Shown: positions 28,470-35,815 of the stretch, piece by piece | Numbering within the stretch: position 1 is the stretch's first letter | How the letters are laid out: each line of letters opens with the position of its first letter | Source: Candidatus Cloacimonadota bacterium | Lineage (GTDB): Bacteria > Cloacimonadota > Cloacimonadia > Cloacimonadales > TCS61 | Length of the DNA: 37,676 nt | Direction of reading: 5' to 3' | NCBI GenBank assembly: GCA_021734835.1 | Contig: JAIPIH010000017.1 | Coordinates: 1 to 37,676 of the forward strand | Notes under the pieces: model-generated | Database searches by the model: none | What the model was told of the DNA's origin: nothing | The model's input: the letters and a program-made list of their open reading frames with translations, nothing else | Position numbers and translations under genes: made by a program

Positions 28470-28498
28470 TTGACATTAAAACTAAAAATATTTAAAAA
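28470..28498 (+). promoter_or_regulatory. Promoter of the riboswitch-btuF-btuC unit
   Basis: A perfect TTGACA at 28470-28475 is followed after 17 nt by TAAAAA (28493-28498). Transcription would start near 28505, just ahead of the first riboswitch stem. The -10 is weak but the position fits well. Confidence 0.5.
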
Positions 28499-28514
28499 GT
28501 AATAAGTATAGAGT

Positions 28515-28675
28515 GAAGCTTGATGGTGCAAGAGTAAAAGGGAATCTCGTGAAAATCGGGAGCGGTCTCCGCCACTGTAAGCAGCATAGAAAATTTGGAG
28601 ATTCAGATCACTGAGTAATTGGGAAGATCTGTTATCAAAATCCGGCTGCAAGTCAGGAAACCTGCCAGAAGCTTA
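28515..28675 (+). promoter_or_regulatory. Cobalamin (adenosylcobalamin-class) riboswitch
   Basis: The leader holds the conserved parts of the cobalamin aptamer in order: GATGGTGC, AAAAGGGAATC, GTGAAAATCGGGAGCGG, CCGCCACTGTAAGC, and the B12 box GCAAGTCAGGAAACCTGCC (28648-28666). Closing stem P1 is AAGCTT at 28516-28521 with AAGCTT at 28669-28674. In this class ligand binding normally shuts off expression of B12 uptake genes. btuF starts 97 nt downstream. Identification is secure from the motif set. Confidence 0.96.
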
Positions 28676-28721
28676 ATTATCAGTACTCCGGAGTAAGAAG
28701 TAATGATGATCGAGTTTATTT

Positions 28722-28765
28722 ATCCTTTTATTCTAGAAGCCACTGAGCTCTTATGATGAAAGGAT
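28722..28765 (+). promoter_or_regulatory. Putative expression platform: stem hiding the btuF ribosome site
   Basis: ATCCTTT (28722-28728) can pair with AAAGGAT (28759-28765), and the second arm contains the btuF Shine-Dalgarno. Seven T follow, ending at the ATG, so the same stem could also serve as a terminator, though the 30-nt loop favours control of translation. Inference from base pairing only. Confidence 0.45.
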
Positions 28766-28771
28766 TTTTTT

Positions 28772-29593
28772 ATGAAAAAAATACTGCTGCTTACTTCTCT
28801 AATATTCATTACTTTTGGGTGTACAAAACCTCACTCAACTCAAGACAAAAGATATATAGTCACTTCCCCTGAAATCGCTGAAATTATCTGCTTGATTGAA
28901 GGACCTGCTAATATTGTCGGCGTTACTTTGGAATGTGACTATCCACCTGAGTTGAAACAAATTGAGAAAGTTGGCAATTTCGGCAATGTCAATATGGAAA
29001 AAGTGATCTCGCTTGATCCTTCAATAGTATTTACTTCCGGTTTAGAACAGGAGCTGCTTACGAGTAAGCTTAATAAAATAAAGCTGAATGTTAAACAATT
29101 TTACCCTGGATCTATCAAAGAAATGCTTAATTCAATTCGAGATATTGGTGAACTATTAGGAAAACAGGAAAGAGCGTTCATAATTGCAGACAGCCTTCAA
29201 AATATTATTGATTCCATTTCCAGTACACAATTTACTTATATTCCTTCCGTTTACTTGGAAATATACAATGATCCTATTATGAGTGTCTCAGATAATTCTT
29301 TTGTGGGAGAATTAATTACATTGGCAGGAGGAAAAAATATTTTTCCAAAGTTGCCCAGAGATTATGCTCGAGTTAAGGCTGAAGATGTTATAATTGCGGA
29401 TCCGGATGTGATCATTACGACTTGCCCTGCAGAAAGTATTAAACTCCGTAAAGGTTGGGAAGTAATCTCAGCTGTTAAAAATAATCGAGTTTATGCAGCT
29501 AATGACATCGATCCTGATTTGATAATACGAGCTGCACCACGCTTTATTAAGGGTGTTAAACAATTACAAAAAATTCTGCACGATGAAAAATAA
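28772..29593 (+). CDS. btuF: B12 ABC transporter substrate-binding lipoprotein (BtuF-like)
   Basis: 273 aa. Lipoprotein signal with lipobox TFGC, lipidated Cys at 17. The body is a class III periplasmic-binding fold: IVTSPEIAEIICLIEG, then LDPSIVFTSG, a long linking helix, and GELITLAGGKNIFP and ADPDVIITTC, all typical of the BtuF/FhuD family. It should catch corrinoid in the periplasm and hand it to the permease. Iron-siderophore binding proteins share this fold, but the cobalamin riboswitch directly upstream fixes the substrate class. AAAGGA stands 7 nt before the ATG. Its end overlaps the btuC start. Confidence 0.92.
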   Translation: MKKILLLTSLIFITFGCTKPHSTQDKRYIVTSPEIAEIICLIEGPANIVGVTLECDYPPELKQIEKVGNFGNVNMEKVISLDPSIVFTSGLEQELLTSKLNKIKLNVKQFYPGSIKEMLNSIRDIGELLGKQERAFIIADSLQNIIDSISSTQFTYIPSVYLEIYNDPIMSVSDNSFVGELITLAGGKNIFPKLPRDYARVKAEDVIIADPDVIITTCPAESIKLRKGWEVISAVKNNRVYAANDIDPDLIIRAAPRFIKGVKQLQKILHDEK

Positions 29594-30503
29594 TATTATC
29601 AAGCTCGCTCTTACCACTTTTTTTATTCTGACAATTATTCTCTATTTATATTTTCAACTCAGCAGTTTTCACATTCTTTTGCAAATTCGAATTCCTCGTT
29701 TAATGTTGGCTTTTCTGGTTGGTTTTGTTCTTTCGGGTGTAGGTTATTCATTTCAAATAATGCTAAATAATCCACTAGCTGAGCCATATATTTTGGGAAT
29801 TTCTTCCGGTGCTGCCTTTGGAAGCATATTGGCAAATATCTTAGGATTATATGTGTTTATGCCGATTTTTGGATTTGGCGGGGCATTATTAACTTTAACC
29901 TTGGTGTGGTCTTTGGCTCATTTAGGTGGATTCTTCAATAATACTAAATTACTACTCTCCGGAATAATTGTTGGAATGTTCTTTTCGGCCGCTATTTCAC
30001 TGTTGATGTATTTTAATAAAAATGATCTGGGTAATATAATAAATATCTTGATGGGGAATCTGGGGCATATCTTCAGTCACAGGGAATGGAACTATTTCCT
30101 GGTAGTTTTCGCAGTAAGTTTGGCGCTGATGCTATATCTCTTTATGCTCTCGAGAAAATTGATTATCCTTACAACAGGTGATCTTATTGCCAGCAGTCTG
30201 GGAATTGACGTAAAAAAACTCCGAAAAAAAATATTTGTGATCAGCTCTTTATTAACAGGTATAACAGTTGCATATTCGGGAATAATAGGCTTTATTGGGT
30301 TAATAGTTCCTCATATTGTTCGTATGATCTCCGGACATAACAAACAAACCACTATAATTTATTCAGCTTTCCTAGGTGCTTTATTACTTATATTATGCGA
30401 TTTTATTGCGCAGCATATTGCAGTGATAGAGATTCCTGTGGGAATAATAACCGCCTTTTTGGGTTGTCCATTTTTTATTTTCATAATGGTAAAAAGCAGA
30501 TAG
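29583..30503 (+). CDS. btuC: B12 ABC transporter permease (BtuC/FecCD family)
   Basis: 306 aa. GTG at 29553 is an earlier option; I chose ATG 29583 because it starts right at the first membrane helix (MKNNIIKLALTTFF). Eight to ten membrane segments; family stretches are RIPRLMLAFLVGFVLSGVGYSFQ, NPLAEPYILGISSGAAFGS, and near the end GFIGLIVPHIVRMISG, which contacts the ATPase. It is slightly short for the family (usually about 330). It overlaps btuF by 11 nt and converges with the iscU gene, with 88 nt between them. Its ATPase partner is encoded on the far side of the isc genes. Confidence 0.92.
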   Translation: MKNNIIKLALTTFFILTIILYLYFQLSSFHILLQIRIPRLMLAFLVGFVLSGVGYSFQIMLNNPLAEPYILGISSGAAFGSILANILGLYVFMPIFGFGGALLTLTLVWSLAHLGGFFNNTKLLLSGIIVGMFFSAAISLLMYFNKNDLGNIINILMGNLGHIFSHREWNYFLVVFAVSLALMLYLFMLSRKLIILTTGDLIASSLGIDVKKLRKKIFVISSLLTGITVAYSGIIGFIGLIVPHIVRMISGHNKQTTIIYSAFLGALLLILCDFIAQHIAVIEIPVGIITAFLGCPFFIFIMVKSR

Positions 30504-30591
30504 ATAAAACTCTGCTGTACAAAGATCTTTATAAGTATATAGAGTGGGTTGAAATAAAGGCTTAAGAGAGTCTAAATTTTCTTAATACAAG

Positions 30592-31212
30592 CTATATCGT
30601 TACCTTTACTTCTTTGATCTCATTATAATGTTCCAGATGCTCTTTGATCTCTTCAACAACATTTTCACGGTATTTATCAAACTTGGGGATATCTACATCG
30701 ATAGTAGCAATTCCGTCTTCAAAGCCAACATATTTTACCACCTTGAGTGTGACAATATCCTCTCCAACACCAGGGTAAATAATTTTCTTGAGCTCCTCAA
30801 CAATCTGTTTCTTACTAAATGTTTCTCTTTGGGAAAGACCATGTTTCACTTCGTATTCCTTGATGGCTTTTTTCAAAGTATCAACTGCTAATACAGAACA
30901 GTGCATTTTAACGGCAGGGAGACCATCTAAAGCATCAGCTGCTCCTTTCCACGATATCTTTTTAGCTTCTTCCAGGGTTTTTCCTTTGGCGAGATCTGTG
31001 ATGATCGAGCCGGTGGCAATATTGGATGCGCATCCGTAGGATTGGAATTTAATATCTTCTATGATTAGAGAATCAGGATTGATCTTTAAAAATATAGAAA
31101 TTTGATCTCCGCACGCTGGGCTGCCTTCTGTGGCTTCCACATCAGGATTTTCCAGTTTACCTATATTGTGAGGCTTCATAAAATGATCTAACACTTTTTG
31201 TGAATATTGCAT
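30592..31212 (-). CDS. iscU: Fe-S scaffold IscU fused to a DUF59/MIP18-like domain
   Basis: 206 aa. Residues 1-125 are IscU/NifU-N with the three scaffold cysteines C34 (ACGD), C61 (YGCAS) and C105 after H104 (HCSVLA), plus D36. IscU receives sulfur from the cysteine desulfurase and iron to build 2Fe-2S and 4Fe-4S clusters. Residues about 130-206 form a second domain that reads like DUF59/MIP18 (VEELKKIIYPGVGEDIV, then DGIATIDVDI). It has no Cys, unlike many DUF59 proteins, and lacks the CxxC of NifU C-terminal domains. Good AAGGAG site. Third gene of the rrf2-iscS-iscU operon, 23 nt after iscS. Confidence 0.9.
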   Translation of the reverse strand: MQYSQKVLDHFMKPHNIGKLENPDVEATEGSPACGDQISIFLKINPDSLIIEDIKFQSYGCASNIATGSIITDLAKGKTLEEAKKISWKGAADALDGLPAVKMHCSVLAVDTLKKAIKEYEVKHGLSQRETFSKKQIVEELKKIIYPGVGEDIVTLKVVKYVGFEDGIATIDVDIPKFDKYRENVVEEIKEHLEHYNEIKEVKVTI

Positions 31213-31235
31213 TATTTACTCCTTGAAATCTATAA

Positions 31236-32405
31236 TTATTGTTTGTAGAGAGGACTTCTAGCCCGAAGTTCTTTTACTACGTCAGCTAATTTTTTTACAG
31301 TATAATCAATTTCTTCAAGCGTATTGTATCTGCTTAAAGTAAATTTCATAGAACTATGTGATTGTTCATGATCTCTTCCGAGTGCCATTAAAACATAATT
31401 TGGTTTTAATCCTTTTGATGCACATGCACTTCCGGTTGAGATTGAAACACCATACATGTCCATCATCATCATTATTGCTTCTCCTTCAATAAAATCAAAG
31501 GAAATATTTATGTTATGTGGAACGCGATTTCGACCTCGGGGTCCGTTTAGCAGGGTGTATGGAATTGTACTTTCGATTTTAGAAAGCAAATTGTCAGAAA
31601 GTTTGCGGATTTTAGAAATATTTGTTTCAAGATTATCAAAAGCAAGTTCAACTGCTTTTGCAAATCCCGCAATAGATGGAATACTTAAACCGCCTGTGTA
31701 TAAATTATCAATTCTATCTACTCCATGCTGTACCTGCCCTAATATAATTCCTTTTCGCTGATATAAGGCTCCAATTCCCTGTGGACCATGAATTTTATGA
31801 GCACTTATCGATAACAGATCAATGCCCAGATCTTTAACATCGAACGGAATACGGGCATAAGCCTCACAAGCATCAACAAACATAGCGATCTTATGATCAG
31901 CTGCATCCAAAATCTCCCGGTATTTTTTTATCGGTTGAATTGTACCGACTGTATGATTAGCAAAAGTTGTCATAAATAAGATTGTATCATTACGGAGTGA
32001 ATTTTTCAGATCATTGAGGTCGATAAATCCGTCTTTATCTGTGGGAAGGTAAGTAACATCAAAACCGCTTTTTTCAAAAAAAGCTGCATTAGTTAAAATA
32101 TCCGGATAATCTATCACAGAGCAGATAATATGAGTTCCTTTATCCGAATTTGCAGTAAGAAAACCTTTTATTGCTAAATTATTTGCAGAAGTTCCACCTG
32201 AAGTTAAATGAAGTTCCTTGATCTCAGCACCGATCGAATCTGCAATTATTTTCTTTGAATCATCTAAAAATTTGGTGGTTTTGGTTCCCATCTCAATGAA
32301 ATCTTCAGGAAAATAATAATTATTGTTCATATTCTGAGTCACAGTTTCGATAACTTCCGGTGCTGGTTGTGAGGTTAAACAATTATTAAAATATATCCTT
32401 TTCAT
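31236..32405 (-). CDS. iscS: Cysteine desulfurase (IscS/NifS family)
   Basis: About 389 aa. I placed the start at the ATG ending at 32405, because AAGGAG lies 5 nt before it; an ATG 24 nt earlier has no site and adds MINFKENI. PLP-dependent aminotransferase class V fold: HLTSGGTSANNLAIKG near 65, the PLP lysine in SAHKIHGPQG near 200, and the catalytic cysteine in STGSACASKG near 320. It takes sulfur from cysteine and passes it to IscU, encoded next. FATFANHTVGT-like region (TTFANHTVGTIQPI) is as expected. Transcribed 10 nt after the Rrf2 regulator. Confidence 0.95.
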   Translation of the reverse strand: MKRIYFNNCLTSQPAPEVIETVTQNMNNNYYFPEDFIEMGTKTTKFLDDSKKIIADSIGAEIKELHLTSGGTSANNLAIKGFLTANSDKGTHIICSVIDYPDILTNAAFFEKSGFDVTYLPTDKDGFIDLNDLKNSLRNDTILFMTTFANHTVGTIQPIKKYREILDAADHKIAMFVDACEAYARIPFDVKDLGIDLLSISAHKIHGPQGIGALYQRKGIILGQVQHGVDRIDNLYTGGLSIPSIAGFAKAVELAFDNLETNISKIRKLSDNLLSKIESTIPYTLLNGPRGRNRVPHNINISFDFIEGEAIMMMMDMYGVSISTGSACASKGLKPNYVLMALGRDHEQSHSSMKFTLSRYNTLEEIDYTVKKLADVVKELRARSPLYKQ

Positions 32406-32415
32406 TATATTCTCC

Positions 32416-32826
32416 TTAAAGTTTATCAACGATCTGATCTAGCCTGATCGAGTCAAAATAATTCTCCAGATTTCCCTTTATTTCATCCCAAAGATTTTTA
32501 AATCCACACGGTAAACCAATACAGTGTACGTGTTGCTCCGGATCCCCATTACAAAAAGGCGTAACGTAGTTTTCATCTACCGCTTCCATGATATCTCGTA
32601 GCGAAATATCATTAATTTCTTTAGCTAATAGATAACCGCCTTTTGGACCATGAATACTATTTACTAGTCCACTGTGTTTTAATTTACGAAAGATCTGTTC
32701 AACATATTTTGGAGGAAGATTCTGATGCTTACAAATATCGTTAATTGAAAGAGGCTTATCTGCCGGATTTATAGCGAGTTCAGTTAAAGCTCGCACAGCA
32801 TACTCAGTTTTTGTTGATATATTCAT
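32416..32826 (-). CDS. Rrf2-family Fe-S regulator (IscR-like)
   Basis: 136 aa from the ATG ending at 32826; a TTG two codons earlier is possible but AAGGAG fits the ATG. Winged-helix DNA-binding domain with STKTEYAVRALTELA at the N-terminus, recognition helix PPKYVEQIFRKLK and wing GPKGGYLLA. Three cysteines (C92, C102, C107) lie where IscR binds its 2Fe-2S cluster, with spacing C-x9-C-x4-C instead of C-x5-C-x5-C. It leads the rrf2-iscS-iscU operon and probably represses it when clusters are plentiful. A dyad in its own promoter (32847-32863) supports autoregulation. Confidence 0.92.
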   Translation of the reverse strand: MNISTKTEYAVRALTELAINPADKPLSINDICKHQNLPPKYVEQIFRKLKHSGLVNSIHGPKGGYLLAKEINDISLRDIMEAVDENYVTPFCNGDPEQHVHCIGLPCGFKNLWDEIKGNLENYFDSIRLDQIVDKL

Positions 32827-32846
32827 CTTCAACTCCTTGAGTATAA

Positions 32847-32872
32847 CATATTAAATTAGTATGAATTGGCAA
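32847..32872 (-). promoter_or_regulatory. isc operon promoter with dyad operator
   Basis: Positions 32847-32863 read CATATTAAATTAGTATG, a 17-bp dyad with 14 of 16 paired positions symmetric. On the - strand a -35 TTGCCA (32872-32867) and a -10 TATGTT (32850-32845) with 16-nt spacing flank or overlap it. A regulator bound here would block the promoter; the Rrf2 protein is the obvious candidate. It does not match the GC-bearing E. coli IscR type 1 site. Confidence 0.45.
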
Positions 32873-32896
32873 CTTATTTTTTTGGATGGTATAATA

Positions 32897-33679
32897 ATGA
32901 TAAAATTAAATGGCGTAAGTGTTTCATATCAAGATGTTAAGGTTCTTAAAAATCTTTCATTAAATTTCTCCAAGGGAGAATTTTGTGCTCTGCTGGGACC
33001 GAATGGAGTAGGGAAATCAACTCTTTTACATACGATTCTGGGAGTTCAGCCTATGATAAGTGGAAGCATTTTTATAGCTGAAAAGGAATTAGGTAAATGG
33101 CAAAGGAAAGAGTTAGCAAAATTAATAGCAATCATACCACAGGATTTTCAGCTTCAGTTTGATTATACCGTGAAAGATATAGTCTTGATGGGGCGATTTC
33201 CTTACTCAACTCGCTGGCAGAATTATACTCATGATGACTATGAAAAGGTCGAGAAAATTTTGTTACAGTTAGATCTGAATTCGTTTCATAATAAATTGTA
33301 TTCAAAATTGAGTGGAGGTGAACGGAGACGCGTTTCAATTGCAAGAGCTTTAGCTCAGGAAACCGATATACTTTTGATGGATGAAGCTTTCGCAAATTTA
33401 GATATTAATCATCAATTGGAAATAATGCAAATCTTATCACAAATTAATAAAGAGCACGATAAACTTATCATCCTGATCTCTCATAATATTAATTTAGCTA
33501 GCGAATATTGCCGGCGCGTAATTCTGTTAAAACAAGGAAAAGTCCTTGCTGATGGAGCACCGCAAAACATTTTGAATTCACAGAATTTAGAGAAATTGTA
33601 TAATACTAAACTACAGATAATTAATAATCCAGTATCGGGAAAACCAAACTTTATTTATCAGGGGCAATATGAAGATTAG
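32897..33679 (+). CDS. btuD: B12 ABC transporter ATPase (BtuD/FecE-like)
   Basis: About 260 aa. Start placed at ATG 32897 (MIKLNGVSVSY, the normal first strand); an ATG at 32861 would add 12 unlikely residues and run into the isc operator. Walker A GPNGVGKST (34-42), Q-loop IIPQDFQLQF, ABC signature LSGGERRRVSIARAL, Walker B ILLMDEAFANLD, and the switch histidine in LISHNINLA. It should power the BtuC permease encoded upstream beyond the isc genes. The family also serves iron-siderophore systems; context with btuF, btuC and a btuB-like receptor favours B12. It overlaps the receptor gene by 11 nt. Confidence 0.88.
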   Translation: MIKLNGVSVSYQDVKVLKNLSLNFSKGEFCALLGPNGVGKSTLLHTILGVQPMISGSIFIAEKELGKWQRKELAKLIAIIPQDFQLQFDYTVKDIVLMGRFPYSTRWQNYTHDDYEKVEKILLQLDLNSFHNKLYSKLSGGERRRVSIARALAQETDILLMDEAFANLDINHQLEIMQILSQINKEHDKLIILISHNINLASEYCRRVILLKQGKVLADGAPQNILNSQNLEKLYNTKLQIINNPVSGKPNFIYQGQYED

Positions 33680-35798
33680 CATACTTATTTATTTTTGGAT
33701 GATAGTTTTAAAACTAATTTGCTTGGATATATCTTCACAAATAACAACAACTGAAGGTGTTCCAATCGATAATGTGATTGTTACGGCTGATGAACTCACT
33801 GTTTCTACAGACGAAAAAGGTTATTTTAAGTTAACGGAAATTTCGCAGCATAGCTTGATATATTTTCACAAAATAGGTTATCAAGATAGAGTATTAAAAC
33901 CAAATGATATCAAAGATGAGATAATTCTTGAATCTAAAAGTATCTCGATCGAAGGGTATTCAGTAATTGAAGATAGAACCAGAATCTTAATTAATAGTGA
34001 TGAATTAATAATTAACAATTCCTCAGAAGCTAATTCTGTAGCAGATGTATTAAGAGAAGTTACAGGTCTGAAATTAGCAGGTACTCCCTTGATGGGTGAA
34101 GAACAAGCCTTGATCTTTCCGGGTTATGAAGCAAGACATACTTTGGTAATGGTGGACGGAGTTCCTTTAAACAGCAGCGGTAATTCCTTTGACCTGTCTA
34201 CCATTCCGGCGGCAATTATTGAAAGTATTGAAATTGAAAAAGGAAATACTTCCAGCATTGGAGGGAGTGGAGCAATGGGAGGTATTATTAACATCAATAC
34301 CAAAAGATCTACAAATAAGTACATGTTCAGAGTTGAACATTCAACTGGATCATTCGGTTTGGACAGGCATTCGATCAGTTTCTCCAGGATGACCACTAAA
34401 TTCAGTTTTTTCAGTTTCTTTCGAAAAAGCTTTGCAAACAATGATTTCAAATACATTCCAAATGATGATCCAGATACACTTAGATCCAGGGAAAATAACG
34501 AAAAATCTATTTATGATGCGAACATTAAACTTGGCTTTAACGGAAGCTTTGGCGAAGTATCGTATAATCTGCTATTTCAGGATTTCTTTAAAAAACTACC
34601 GGGAAATATCGAATCGCTTGAATGGTACAAAAATAGCAGAATAAGCGGGCAATCTCAGAAACACATTCTTAAATACAGCAGATCACAAGCTAATTACCGA
34701 GTTATCTCAGATCTGTTTTTTACTTTAGATGAATCTATTTATGATAATACCTATCTTGATCCACCTTGGTCAGATAATATATATTTAGCAACTAAAGCTA
34801 AGAATGAACAGCTCTCCCGTGGGTTGAAAGTGCATTCGGAATATTTAAGTGATATTTTTTTCTTTGATTGGGGAGGAGATTATAAATTTGAAGATTTCGT
34901 TTATACCGATCTAGTTCATCCCGAGCAATCAATTGATAAAGTAATTCGTGAAAACTATGGCATTTTTGGTAGTACATTACTAAAGCAAGATTATTTTCCT
35001 TATAATATGAGTTTAGCAGCCTCAACCCGCTGGGAAACTACTACCGGATTCCAAGACAATACAAGTTGGAAAATCGCACCTGAGTTTGCTTATGAAAACT
35101 ACTTTATAATCAGCTTCGGTGGTAATGTCGCAAATGGTTTTACACTTCCTTCCTACCACAGTCTCTTTTGGAAAGGTGATTCCCATGTTTCAGGGAATCC
35201 CTATCTTGAACCGGAAAGTTCACTTAGTTGGCAATTATTTTCTAAGCTCAAATTTGCAGAAAACCATATACAAGTTAGCTACAGGCATGATGATATCAAG
35301 GATAAGATCATTTGGATTCGAGATGAATGGAGCAAATGGAAGCCAACCAATCTGGCAGCAGCGGAAGTGAAAAATTGGAATTTAGTGGTCGTTCTTAATC
35401 CTGTAGATTTTGCAGAAATTTCAGCCGATTATACTATTAACTCAGCAATAAACAGAACTCATGATGATCCAAATTACGGCAATGTTCTCATTTATATTCC
35501 CGATAAAATTGTAAATCTTAAATTAGAGACTAAATACAAGCAGTTAAATGGGATTGTAACATATAAATATATTGGAGAACAATGGGCAAATCCAGCGCAA
35601 TTGACTGAGGAGCATAAAATTTCTTCTTTTGATCTCATTAATGTTAAGTTAAATTACTCAATTACCTGGAAGCAGTTTGAGCTTACTCCGGAAATAAAAG
35701 TAAATAATATTTTTAATAGATTGTATGATATATACGATCATGTTCCGCAACCCGGAATAAATTGGGAAGTTAATTTATCTTTGCAATACAAAATTTGA
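33669..35798 (+). CDS. btuB: TonB-dependent outer-membrane receptor, probably for B12 (BtuB-like)
   Basis: 709 aa. Signal-like N-terminus (1-24), a carboxypeptidase-regulatory-like domain (about 25-95, with GVPIDNVIVTADE) as in Bacteroidota-type receptors, a plug domain (about 100-215: VADVLREVTGLKL, TLVMVDGVPLN, IESIEIEKGNTSSIGGSGAMGGIIN), and a 22-strand barrel to the end. TonB energy from the inner membrane opens such receptors for large substrates. The substrate is inferred from the neighbours: BtuD ATPase just upstream (overlap) and the BtuG-like propeller just downstream. No riboswitch lies before this half of the locus. Confidence 0.87.
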   Translation: MKISILIYFWMIVLKLICLDISSQITTTEGVPIDNVIVTADELTVSTDEKGYFKLTEISQHSLIYFHKIGYQDRVLKPNDIKDEIILESKSISIEGYSVIEDRTRILINSDELIINNSSEANSVADVLREVTGLKLAGTPLMGEEQALIFPGYEARHTLVMVDGVPLNSSGNSFDLSTIPAAIIESIEIEKGNTSSIGGSGAMGGIININTKRSTNKYMFRVEHSTGSFGLDRHSISFSRMTTKFSFFSFFRKSFANNDFKYIPNDDPDTLRSRENNEKSIYDANIKLGFNGSFGEVSYNLLFQDFFKKLPGNIESLEWYKNSRISGQSQKHILKYSRSQANYRVISDLFFTLDESIYDNTYLDPPWSDNIYLATKAKNEQLSRGLKVHSEYLSDIFFFDWGGDYKFEDFVYTDLVHPEQSIDKVIRENYGIFGSTLLKQDYFPYNMSLAASTRWETTTGFQDNTSWKIAPEFAYENYFIISFGGNVANGFTLPSYHSLFWKGDSHVSGNPYLEPESSLSWQLFSKLKFAENHIQVSYRHDDIKDKIIWIRDEWSKWKPTNLAAAEVKNWNLVVVLNPVDFAEISADYTINSAINRTHDDPNYGNVLIYIPDKIVNLKLETKYKQLNGIVTYKYIGEQWANPAQLTEEHKISSFDLINVKLNYSITWKQFELTPEIKVNNIFNRLYDIYDHVPQPGINWEVNLSLQYKI

Positions 35799-35815
35799 TT
35801 GTTAGGGGAAATTGC

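Noticed and set aside
28684..28695. Palindrome TACTCCGGAGTA as a terminator
   Set aside because: It has no loop and no T-run; it may take part in riboswitch folding instead.
30592..30820. C-terminal half of the IscU fusion as a NifU C-terminal domain
   Set aside because: The CxxC motif that defines that domain is absent and the strand pattern fits DUF59 better.
32866..32895. TTGGCA and a perfect TATAAT, 18 nt apart, on the + strand as the btuD promoter
   Set aside because: Transcription would begin near 32902, after the ATG at 32897 that gives the normal protein start. Left as possible only if btuD starts differently or another promoter is used.
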